From the IMG/VR virus record IMGVR_UViG_3300041585_000117, positions 1 through 26,532 of that record: DNA of 26,532 nt. One strand, given 5' to 3'. The notes beneath the pieces are model-generated. The model was not told where the DNA came from. It worked only from the letters and a program-made list of their open reading frames with translations, and did not search any database. The DNA is from a virus. Made by a program: the position numbers and the translations under genes. Below, in pieces: positions 1-6,315 of this stretch (within the stretch, counting starts at the first letter, position 1; every line of letters starts with the position of its first letter).

Positions 1-45
1 AAACCAGGCGGGCTGTTATGAATGTGTTGAATACTGGGGATAAAT

Positions 46-1398
46 TTACGCGACCGCAGGCAAGATGGGTATCACGCGCTTTTTGGGGGTTTCAGGGACA
101 CCATGAACCTGCCCGAAGATGTCTTTGCGGTCCTGGCGGAAATCGCCTTCGATATAAACAGGAACATAGCCTGTCAAAAACTCAATGGCGGCAGCAAAGA
201 AAACAATGTTGTCCGAGTAGGCGTTATTGCAAGTCGTCTCCCAAAGATCGCCTTCAAGAAACATGCAAGCACCAGCGCAGATCTGAAGCACGGGGCAGGT
301 CTTGCATTCGCTTCGGTGCGACCAGTGGGTAGAGGTGTTGAGCTTCACGCTGGCAAGGTCTGCGACCGTACCAATCAAGTGGCTTTGCCCGTTTGGCGCG
401 ACGCCCTTGGAGCTGACGTTTTGGCAAGTCATTACCTGGCCTTTTAAGTCCACCGCAATGGCGTCGTTTCTGTCCATGCCGCACTTTTGACCTAGCGCGC
501 TGGAGGGCCGCTGCATTTTCAAGCTCTCTAAAAAGCCAGCGATCTTGCTGTGGCCTAAATCAAAATTTTTAGCCAGTCCACTGCGCAGTTCAGAAAACGC
601 TTGCGTGCGGTATCCCATGTGTTCGTCGGGTTTCAGGGACGCCCCCACACCGCCTTGGTCATACGCATCAACAAAGCTGCCCTCACCGATATTGACGTTT
701 TCGTCTCCCGTGAGGTCAACAAAGAATTTATTGATTGCTGCTCGGCTGGAATTCTCACGGTTAAGCATGGCGTTAAAGCTAATTCTCCCCAGCGGTGCCA
801 GCCGTTGGTACAGATCAAGAATGGCTGCTCGCACTGCAGGCTCATCCAGCGGGTCAGGGCCGCGCACATGTTGACCTGGCCCATCGTGGCTGATACCAAC
901 ACCAAACTCCAACGCCACCAACCAGTCGTTGATCTCAGGCGTAAGCAGTGAGCCGTTGGTGATAACCGAGAGCACTGCCTGCGGATATTTCACGCGGATC
1001 GCTTCGGCCAGAGGCTTTAAAGTCTTCCAATAAACGAAAGGCTCACCGCCCCAGAACTCCACTTTTTCAGGAGGCGTTGTCACCCATTCATTTAACCCCG
1101 ACAAAAACGGCTCAATGTCGTTTTTATTGGTTTCGCCTGCGCGGGGCACAAAGCGCTGAGAGCAGTATTCGCACTCGTAGTTGCAAGACAGCCCCAGAGA
1201 AATCTTTAGCAGGCGCGGCGTGACCTTGCCCGCCGGGGTGTCAACGCTTGTGGTGACTACCGCTTGGTACTTTGAACTGGTTTGAATTCCTTCCACCAGA
1301 TCCCGCCCCTGCTCATCCGTAAGCCTTGATGTGTGGGGGTCGTAATTCAAAACAATACGGTCGTCGGTACCGGGTTTGATGGCTGTAATTTTGAACAC
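46..1398 (-). CDS. Radical SAM/SPASM peptide-modifying enzyme
   Basis: A 450-residue radical SAM enzyme. Seen: the SAM-cluster motif CxxxCxxC at C72, C76 and C79, followed by the GGEP motif near 117-120. The C-terminal half has all seven SPASM cysteines in canonical spacing: C306, then x13-G-x4 to C325, then C365-x2-C368-x5-C374-x3-C378, and C390. The family generates a 5'-deoxyadenosyl radical, and SPASM members with two auxiliary [4Fe-4S] clusters usually modify peptides (thioether links, formylglycine and related chemistry). The start is GTG, inside the overlap TAGTG with the preceding oxygenase gene, with an AAGG Shine-Dalgarno about 8 nt upstream. It is the last gene of a four-gene coupled cassette after a Cys-rich Hint-domain fibre gene, so I infer that its substrate is a virion protein. 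No RiPP precursor-recognition domain is obvious in the N-terminal 64 residues. The family call is firm; the substrate is unknown. Confidence 0.93.
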   Translation of the reverse strand: MFKITAIKPGTDDRIVLNYDPHTSRLTDEQGRDLVEGIQTSSKYQAVVTTSVDTPAGKVTPRLLKISLGLSCNYECEYCSQRFVPRAGETNKNDIEPFLSGLNEWVTTPPEKVEFWGGEPFVYWKTLKPLAEAIRVKYPQAVLSVITNGSLLTPEINDWLVALEFGVGISHDGPGQHVRGPDPLDEPAVRAAILDLYQRLAPLGRISFNAMLNRENSSRAAINKFFVDLTGDENVNIGEGSFVDAYDQGGVGASLKPDEHMGYRTQAFSELRSGLAKNFDLGHSKIAGFLESLKMQRPSSALGQKCGMDRNDAIAVDLKGQVMTCQNVSSKGVAPNGQSHLIGTVADLASVKLNTSTHWSHRSECKTCPVLQICAGACMFLEGDLWETTCNNAYSDNIVFFAAAIEFLTGYVPVYIEGDFRQDRKDIFGQVHGVPETPKKRVIPILPAVA

Positions 1399-2024
1399 TA
1401 TTTGGCCTTAATAGGAGTGAAAATCTTATTCATGTCATGCCCTATGACTTTGTATTCCAAGCCAGCAATGACTCGCGCAAAAGGGCTTGGGTCGGTTTCA
1501 TGCAGCACGTAACTTGGGAAAATCACGGCCATGCCGGGGCGCACAGCAATCCGATGCAAAGGTGCCCGATACGGAAACCCACGAACCGCTGGGTCAATCA
1601 AGATCAAGTCAGCAGCAGGCTCATCTGGCGACTCGCCAGTCCGCAAGTAGATAGACACCACCACATCAGCGTCAAAGTGCGTGTGAGGAACAATCCGCCC
1701 ACCCGCCAAGTAAGAGCGGGCAAAGCCGCGCACCGCCAGTTCTCTCTGGTCGGCTGCAGGATCTTGTAAACCAGATCCAAGGAACTGCCGCACAGCTGCG
1801 GTGATTGGATCTAGCAAATAAGCGCGGTCCGCAAGCGTTAGATCGGCCAACATGTCAGGACGCGAAATCGTGCGACGTCCCGTGCGCTTGGCAAAGTCTG
1901 CGTCATGCATAGCGCGATTAACGTGATAGTCATGTGAAGCAACTGCAATGCGTTCAAGAGCTTCTGGGTCATGTGGCAAATCAATCATTGCCACCGGGGT
2001 AGAAAAAATCTGGGTGACTTGCAT
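1398..2024 (-). CDS. 2-oxoglutarate/Fe(II)-dependent oxygenase
   Basis: A 208-residue double-stranded beta-helix oxygenase resembling the roughly 200-aa putative 2OG-Fe(II) oxygenase family (TIGR02466-like). Seen: H114 and the HxD pair H116/D118, a distal H175 in a VLHETDPS context, and R184, which fits the 2-oxoglutarate-binding Arg. The segment before H175 (PGMAVIFPSYV) is the usual strand leading to the distal His. Family enzymes hydroxylate protein side chains or small molecules, using O2 and 2-oxoglutarate. The ATG lies 2 bp after the stop of the preceding gene, and the gene's own TAG shares one base with the GTG of the radical SAM gene, so the three are probably translationally coupled. 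Pairing with a SPASM enzyme behind a tail-fibre gene suggests modification of a structural protein, but this is inference. Halogenase or other oxidation chemistry cannot be excluded, although D118 favours hydroxylase over halogenase. Confidence 0.88.
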   Translation of the reverse strand: MQVTQIFSTPVAMIDLPHDPEALERIAVASHDYHVNRAMHDADFAKRTGRRTISRPDMLADLTLADRAYLLDPITAAVRQFLGSGLQDPAADQRELAVRGFARSYLAGGRIVPHTHFDADVVVSIYLRTGESPDEPAADLILIDPAVRGFPYRAPLHRIAVRPGMAVIFPSYVLHETDPSPFARVIAGLEYKVIGHDMNKIFTPIKAK

Positions 2025-2026
2025 GT

Positions 2027-2953
2027 TTAAACCACAGACACCAAAACTTCATCGCAACCGGATATATTGCGAAACCCCACCTTGACCTTGAAAGACTCAC
2101 CGCTTTGCATGCCAGCAGATGAGACACGAAACGAGGCCAAGCCGCCGACCGACTTGACGCGCCGCAGGGGAAGCACACCGCCTGTTTCTTCTAGGAAAAT
2201 CGTCTGCTCGCCGTGCGGGTAGAGCGCACCTTCCGAGTCAACTACCTGCACATCTACCACCTTACTTGTGTCTGCAGCCATAGACACACTCGGGGTCAGA
2301 ACTTTTAGAGTCGGCAGACAGTGCGACATAACGCCAACAGGCGGTGCTTCGTCTAGCTGGGTCCAGCTTTCCAAGTTAGACGAAAAGTGACATTCAGCGC
2401 TGTTGCGGACTAAAAATGAGCACTCATCAAACGCAGCGCCAGTGTGAGGAACCGCCACTAACACGGGCCACATATCGGCTGACATTGCGCGAGCAAAGCG
2501 TAAATCACGCTTGGATTGGTAGCTCTGCTCATAAACATTGAACGGCGCCAAAGGAACGCCTTTTTCGCTAAGCGCCAGTACATAAATCCCTGGACCGTCG
2601 CGTTCTGCTGAACCCAAAAAGCTATTTGTGCGTTTGAGGGTAGACACGCCAAGAAATTGAATTTTGATACCGGCCAGATCAGGAGAAAGCCATTCACCAG
2701 ACCACAGCTCATTGGCAAAGCTGTATGTAGAAGCCGGAAGACTGTCGCTACTGGTAATCAAAGCGTCCAGCAAAGCAGGAGCCTTGACATCAAAGTCAGC
2801 GGCTTCGACTTCTGCCGTCTTGAAGAACACGGCTCTCACTCGCTCTGCGCTGATGTCAATACGAATATGAATGGGGGTAAAAAACCCACGGCCCTGAGTA
2901 GCGTTTGGCACTTTGGCATCAAGCCCGCTCCAACGCAGTAGTTGTTGCTTCAT
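2027..2953 (-). CDS. Unknown protein with C-terminal Ig-like domain, tail-fibre cassette
   Basis: A 308-residue protein I do not recognise. The last 80 or so residues look like a bacterial Ig-like (Big_1-type) beta-sandwich: a V-D-V-Q-V-V-D-x-x-G strand, a G-G-V-L-P-L turn and a final V-K-V strand. The N-terminal 230 residues look soluble and globular, without a signal peptide or membrane segment. The open frame extends to a GTG at 2962 that overlaps the preceding TGA, but that GTG lies inside the Shine-Dalgarno AAGGAG (2962-2967), which is 8 nt from the ATG at 2953. I therefore choose 2953. The gene sits between the Hint-domain fibre gene and the 2OG oxygenase, all tightly packed. Plausible roles are a secondary fibre or decoration protein, or a scaffold for the modification enzymes. 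Neither role can be proved from sequence. Confidence 0.8.
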   Translation of the reverse strand: MKQQLLRWSGLDAKVPNATQGRGFFTPIHIRIDISAERVRAVFFKTAEVEAADFDVKAPALLDALITSSDSLPASTYSFANELWSGEWLSPDLAGIKIQFLGVSTLKRTNSFLGSAERDGPGIYVLALSEKGVPLAPFNVYEQSYQSKRDLRFARAMSADMWPVLVAVPHTGAAFDECSFLVRNSAECHFSSNLESWTQLDEAPPVGVMSHCLPTLKVLTPSVSMAADTSKVVDVQVVDSEGALYPHGEQTIFLEETGGVLPLRRVKSVGGLASFRVSSAGMQSGESFKVKVGFRNISGCDEVLVSVV

Positions 2954-2958
2954 GATGC

Positions 2959-4383
2959 TCACTCCTTATTTGTTTTTGACTCAACGGCAATGCCGTTGGC
3001 AAAGAAAGTTCGGTCGCCATCAAGCTCAACTGACATCAAAACTTCAGCTGCCTCACCAATCAAACGCTCGATTGATTCGACGCAGATGCGGCCGTTTTCA
3101 GTGATGAGGGTGTCGCCTACTTCGACGTTGCGCAGTAAGTTGGCGTCAATGCCAATATCGGGCGTCTCCAATCGCTTTTGAGCCAACCACAGAGCGTAGT
3201 AGTCGCGGTCTACTGCCAGCCAGCCGTCTGGACTTCTAAGCAGGTGCTCACGGGTCATGCGCAAAGTTTGATTAATCAAAACTGTTACTTCTCCAGGCTC
3301 AACTGGACAAACAATAGGCTCCAGTACTGTGGCGACGCCACCAAAAGCCGTGCGAACCTGATCCCCAGCAACCATTTCGTCAACGCGCTTTCGTGCGCCG
3401 TTAGCCATGGTTAGCATCGTGTCCAATGGAAAGCAACAAGTGCCGCAGTTACAGTTACAGTCGCAATTGACCGAGTAAGAAATCTGGTAATAGGTACGAA
3501 GTTGATGCCTCCCATCGCCTGAGTCAAAAACTTCAGTTCCCAATGTCTGCACATGGTTGCAGTTGACGTTGCCGCAATTAGTGCGAATCCCGGTATCACG
3601 GGCTGCACCTTGCGCCCCAAGCACAGTTGTTCGCAAAGCAAACTTGTCATGCAGCCAGCCGTAGTTAGCCGTCCATACTTGACCAGCGTTGTTGGCGTAC
3701 ATATCCCAGTTGCCATCGCTTTTCAGAAAACCCATCATGTTGCCGTTGACGTGCAGCGAGCGAGTCACGTTGTCCGTGTCCTGCATCGTGATGGTCGGGG
3801 CTGTGTTCTGAATCGTGAGATTCCCAGTCATCGTGTCGCCGGTCTTGGCCACGCGGCTGGACAGATCAATGTTCACCGTGGAGTTGCCACTCGCATCCGG
3901 CCCCGCACCATTGACCGATCGCACAAAGGCTGTCGAGTCATACCCGTCTAACTTGTCAGCGTCCACCGCCTTGGCCGTGATGCCCAAATATGTCGTGTTG
4001 TGGTTGTGCGCGCTTGATGCAAAGGCAGTCGCTTGCTGGCCATCAAGCAGATCGGCATCCAAGCCAGTTCCTGCGCCATCAACCGTCAGCAGCTTGGCCA
4101 AGACATCGGCAGCCGTGTAGGTGGCGGCGTTGAGCTTGGCTGCGAACTGTGTGTCTATGCCACTTACCAGGTCCATGATCAGACGCCAGCTGTCTGGGTT
4201 GGTGCTGATCAATTGGTACAGCTTTAATTGGTCGCTTCGGTAGCACAGCATTCCCACCTGTTGATTGATGGTTGGGAACGTTGTGCCGCTGTTGCATGAA
4301 ATTGCTGTCTTGTCGTTGTTCAGTATCTCGATGAGCGAATCCGAGAGCGTTCTGGACGACGGAATGTCGGTGAAGTTTTGCAT
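2959..4383 (-). CDS. Tail fibre protein with Cys-rich peptide and C-terminal Hint autoprocessing domain
   Basis: A 474-residue phage fibre protein. The N-terminal two thirds show fibre-type modules: two copies of the LDxDxLDG motif (about residues 108-121 and 141-153), a TGDTMTGNL segment near 181-189, and Gly/Asn-rich strands. A short cysteine cluster follows, C307, C309, C311, C313, C316 and C317, with C270 and C275 further upstream. From C317 a Hint (hedgehog/intein) domain begins: C-F-P at 317-319, the N-G and G-D turns (about 328 and 340), a TxxH block-B motif (T377, H380), and a terminal F-F-x-N-G strand at 460-464. Family knowledge: the first Cys undergoes N-S acyl shift and cleaves or transfers the upstream chain. 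The usual terminal His-Asn is missing and no C-extein follows, so splicing is unlikely. The ATG directly abuts the TAG of the 455-aa gene, with AGGGG about 7 nt upstream. Confidence 0.85.
   Translation of the reverse strand: MQNFTDIPSSRTLSDSLIEILNNDKTAISCNSGTTFPTINQQVGMLCYRSDQLKLYQLISTNPDSWRLIMDLVSGIDTQFAAKLNAATYTAADVLAKLLTVDGAGTGLDADLLDGQQATAFASSAHNHNTTYLGITAKAVDADKLDGYDSTAFVRSVNGAGPDASGNSTVNIDLSSRVAKTGDTMTGNLTIQNTAPTITMQDTDNVTRSLHVNGNMMGFLKSDGNWDMYANNAGQVWTANYGWLHDKFALRTTVLGAQGAARDTGIRTNCGNVNCNHVQTLGTEVFDSGDGRHQLRTYYQISYSVNCDCNCNCGTCCFPLDTMLTMANGARKRVDEMVAGDQVRTAFGGVATVLEPIVCPVEPGEVTVLINQTLRMTREHLLRSPDGWLAVDRDYYALWLAQKRLETPDIGIDANLLRNVEVGDTLITENGRICVESIERLIGEAAEVLMSVELDGDRTFFANGIAVESKTNKE
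2962..2967 (-). promoter_or_regulatory. Shine-Dalgarno AAGGAG deciding the start at 2953
   Basis: AAGGAG on the minus strand stands exactly 8 nt before the ATG at 2953. It overlaps the alternative GTG at 2962, which therefore has no ribosome site of its own. It lies just before the stop of the upstream Hint-fibre gene, as expected for coupled translation. Confidence 0.75.
2962..3435 (-). other. Hint (hedgehog/intein-type) domain, residues 317-474 of the fibre protein
   Basis: About 158 residues starting at C317. The N-terminal block reads C-F-P-L-D-T followed by a hydrophobic strand, N-G, V-D-E-M and G-D, as in bacterial Hint domains. Block B has T377-x-x-H380. The C-terminal strand ends F-A-N-G-I-A-V-E-S rather than the H-N-(C/S/T) needed for Asn cyclisation. 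I infer hedgehog-like one-ended processing: a thioester at the C316-C317 bond, then hydrolysis or attack by a nucleophile. The domain call is good; activity is unproven. Confidence 0.78.
3433..3465 (-). other. Cys-rich peptide CDCNCNCGTCC next to the Hint scissile bond
   Basis: Residues 307-317 of the fibre protein alternate Cys with Asp, Asn or Gly. The encoding DNA contains a short TGTAAC repeat. After Hint cleavage this peptide would become the C-terminus of the fibre. It is a candidate for metal binding, disulphide cross-linking or modification by the radical SAM/SPASM enzyme three genes downstream. These roles are inferred from position and composition only. Confidence 0.7.
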
Positions 4384-5751
4384 CTAGTACCCCTGTGCAA
4401 TCCAAGTGAAGGAGCCGCTCACGCGTGCGGCGAAAGTGTTTTCAAGAACGGCCGTAAAGCCGGTGGTCGTGACGGAACCTATGAGGCGTGGAATGGCCAC
4501 TGCAGTGCCGCCCTTGTGCGTCACAGTGACTTCGGGCGGGACACGAAAGCTGCGAGTAAAACCAATCACAGCGCCGAGAGCAGCATCGGTGATCTGGGCC
4601 GTGCCTCGGTCAAAGATGTCGGGGACATCCACAGTCACGCGCAAGGCGTCGATGAAGCCGCGATCAGAATTGCGTGATTTGAGGATGGCCCTAAAAAGCG
4701 CTCGGCGGTAGGTGTAGTCACCTTGGATGAAGTCACGAAAATCCGTGTACCCCGGCGGGTGCCCAGCGCTCACGATGTTGGCGAAGTCCTGCTCTGTGAT
4801 CTCGGCCGTGGAAATGATCATGTCGCTGATCACGCCATTGGCATGCCGCCGGTACTGCTCAGCCAAGAGCAAGGCTTCACTGGCGTTGATACGCAGCGCA
4901 CGCTTAAGAGCGTCCGTTACGCCAAGTCCCTCGTTGATCAATCGCCGGTAGGCCACCGTGCGTCCAATGGCCTCACCCATAGCCACGGCTTCAGCTACCC
5001 GCTTGATCGACTGTCGCGCCGCTTTATCGCTCGCTCCAAATGCTTCGGCAACCGGTTTTTGAACCTGCTTGGCACCCTGATCGCTGAGTGCTAAGTTTTC
5101 GCTGATCCGAAGCACGAATGCGATCAGGTCGGCATAGGTTTCAGCAAAGCTCAGTCCCTCGGTGATGCGCTTGGTGACCACTCGATCAAGGTCATCGCCA
5201 ACGCCAAAAGCTTCTGAGTTGGCTTTGCCAATCACTCGCCCTGAAAACTCTGCAATCGGCAGCCCCTCAGCAAGGCGCTTGATACCGCTTTGACGGAGCA
5301 CATCTGCCAGCGATAGGCCCTCGGTAGCAAGCTTGGTGACCGTGCGCGAAAGATAATCGGCTGACTGAAAGGCTTCTTGCGCGGCCTTGCGACTGGCCTT
5401 GGAGACGCCTTCGGTCATGGCCAAGCTCTCGACAAATCGCAGGACGTAGGCGATCAGGTCTGAGTAGGTTTCGGAAAATCCAAAAGTCTCCGACTCGCAC
5501 AACATGAACTGCCGTTTGAGGTTCTCTGCGACCAAGAGCGACTCATTTGATCGCTTTGTCCACTGTCGCCCCGTTGCCTCTGTGAACGCAAGCGTCACAG
5601 CAACGGCAATGCTGTAAACCGCAGGGTACGCCGTTGTCCACGACTTACCGGCACTCGCACTGGCCCAAGTAAAACTTGCGTTTGCCCAGGTGTAGCTCGC
5701 GCCCTGCAGCTCGGTGACCGTCACCGTATCAGGTGTCACCGCCTCTAGCAT
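4384..5751 (-). CDS. Tail protein with 18-residue helical repeats and lectin-like C-terminus
   Basis: A 455-residue structural protein. Residues 70-303 are a regular repeat: glutamates starting the pattern E-[AGS]-[LFV]-x-[FLVA]-[AGS]-[DE] occur at 70, 88, 108, 126, 144, 162, 180, 198, 218, 236, 254, 274 and 292, that is every 18 or 20 residues. The composition is strongly helix-forming (Ala, Glu, Leu, Arg, Lys, no Pro runs). Two units (about 89-110 and 199-220) are near copies containing the ETY-x-DLIA core. The last 75 residues (R-S-F-R-V-P-P-E-V-T-V, then T-G-F and F-T-W-I-A-Q-G-Y) look like the H-type lectin or beta-sandwich end found on phage tail-tip proteins. It lies between a small tail protein and the Hint fibre, 5 bp after the former's stop. 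The inferred role is a fibre or spike component: a helical rod carrying a binding head. Confidence 0.8.
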   Translation of the reverse strand: MLEAVTPDTVTVTELQGASYTWANASFTWASASAGKSWTTAYPAVYSIAVAVTLAFTEATGRQWTKRSNESLLVAENLKRQFMLCESETFGFSETYSDLIAYVLRFVESLAMTEGVSKASRKAAQEAFQSADYLSRTVTKLATEGLSLADVLRQSGIKRLAEGLPIAEFSGRVIGKANSEAFGVGDDLDRVVTKRITEGLSFAETYADLIAFVLRISENLALSDQGAKQVQKPVAEAFGASDKAARQSIKRVAEAVAMGEAIGRTVAYRRLINEGLGVTDALKRALRINASEALLLAEQYRRHANGVISDMIISTAEITEQDFANIVSAGHPPGYTDFRDFIQGDYTYRRALFRAILKSRNSDRGFIDALRVTVDVPDIFDRGTAQITDAALGAVIGFTRSFRVPPEVTVTHKGGTAVAIPRLIGSVTTTGFTAVLENTFAARVSGSFTWIAQGY

Positions 5752-5756
5752 ATCGA

Positions 5757-6203
5757 TCAGCTCATGGTGAAGGTAAAGACTGCGGTCAAGCTGTCATCCG
5801 CACCTTTGTTGACCACGGGGAAGACCACGCGATCGAACATGATCCCAGCGGTGGCGGCGTTGAATACGCCAGCCTCGGTGATTGCACCCGTGGCGTCACC
5901 GACCACAAAGTCGGCACTGAATGTCAACGTTTTGGTGCCCGCCGTGTGCGCGTAAGTGGCTGCGTTTCGGTCCAGCTCAGTTACCAGCGCCGACTGCGTA
6001 GACGCGGCAGCCGTGGTGCCAGTGCCCAAGGCAATAAAGCCCATCACGGACGGCCTAGATGCGGATTTTCCGATCGCGTCGGCAATGAAATCAAAGCCAA
6101 CGTTGACGATGATGTTGTCCTGATGGACAGTTTCAACCTCGCCAGTCGCTCGGCGCACGATGAGGGTCATCGCGCCGTGAAGTTGCATGTTTTCTTGGAT
6201 CAT
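5757..6203 (-). CDS. Small phage tail/fibre-associated structural protein
   Basis: A 148-residue beta-rich protein of the kind often found directly after the J protein in lambda-like phages of beta-proteobacteria. Recognisable features are the central L-G-T-G-T-T segment near residue 60, a strand pattern at 96-125 (TLTFSADF, then ITEAGVFNA), and a final alternating hydrophobic strand. It has no signal peptide or membrane segment. The ATG at 6203 has a GAGG-type Shine-Dalgarno about 7 nt upstream. The gene begins a new group after the terminator-like hairpin at 6242-6277, and the repeat protein follows after 5 bp. It is probably a tail-tip accessory protein or fibre adaptor; the exact role is unknown. 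Confidence 0.75.
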   Translation of the reverse strand: MIQENMQLHGAMTLIVRRATGEVETVHQDNIIVNVGFDFIADAIGKSASRPSVMGFIALGTGTTAAASTQSALVTELDRNAATYAHTAGTKTLTFSADFVVGDATGAITEAGVFNAATAGIMFDRVVFPVVNKGADDSLTAVFTFTMS

Positions 6204-6241
6204 GAAAGTCCTCGTTAAAAAATGGTGAAGAACAAATAGTC

Positions 6242-6277
6242 AAAAAAATGGCGCAGCCTCTTGCGAGAGCAGCGCCA
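6242..6277 (-). terminator. Rho-independent terminator after gene J
   Basis: On the minus strand a TGGCGC/GCGCCA stem (6272-6277 with 6249-6254) encloses an inner CTCT/AGAG stem. It is followed immediately by ATTTTTTT (6248-6242 read as T on this strand). It lies 39 bases after the J stop codon and 39 bases before the start of the next gene. It may end or attenuate head-tail transcription before the fibre/modification genes. No convincing promoter is visible between it and the next start. Confidence 0.65.
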
Positions 6278-6315
6278 CGGGCGGGGGGATCAGTGATTTA
6301 GATCAGTGAACGGAT

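Noticed and set aside
2962-3435. Full splicing intein in the fibre gene
   Set aside because: No terminal His-Asn, no +1 nucleophile and almost no C-extein, so one-ended Hint processing is more likely than splicing.
46-6203. Diversity-generating retroelement acting on the fibre genes
   Set aside because: No reverse transcriptase and no template/variable repeat pair seen in the window.
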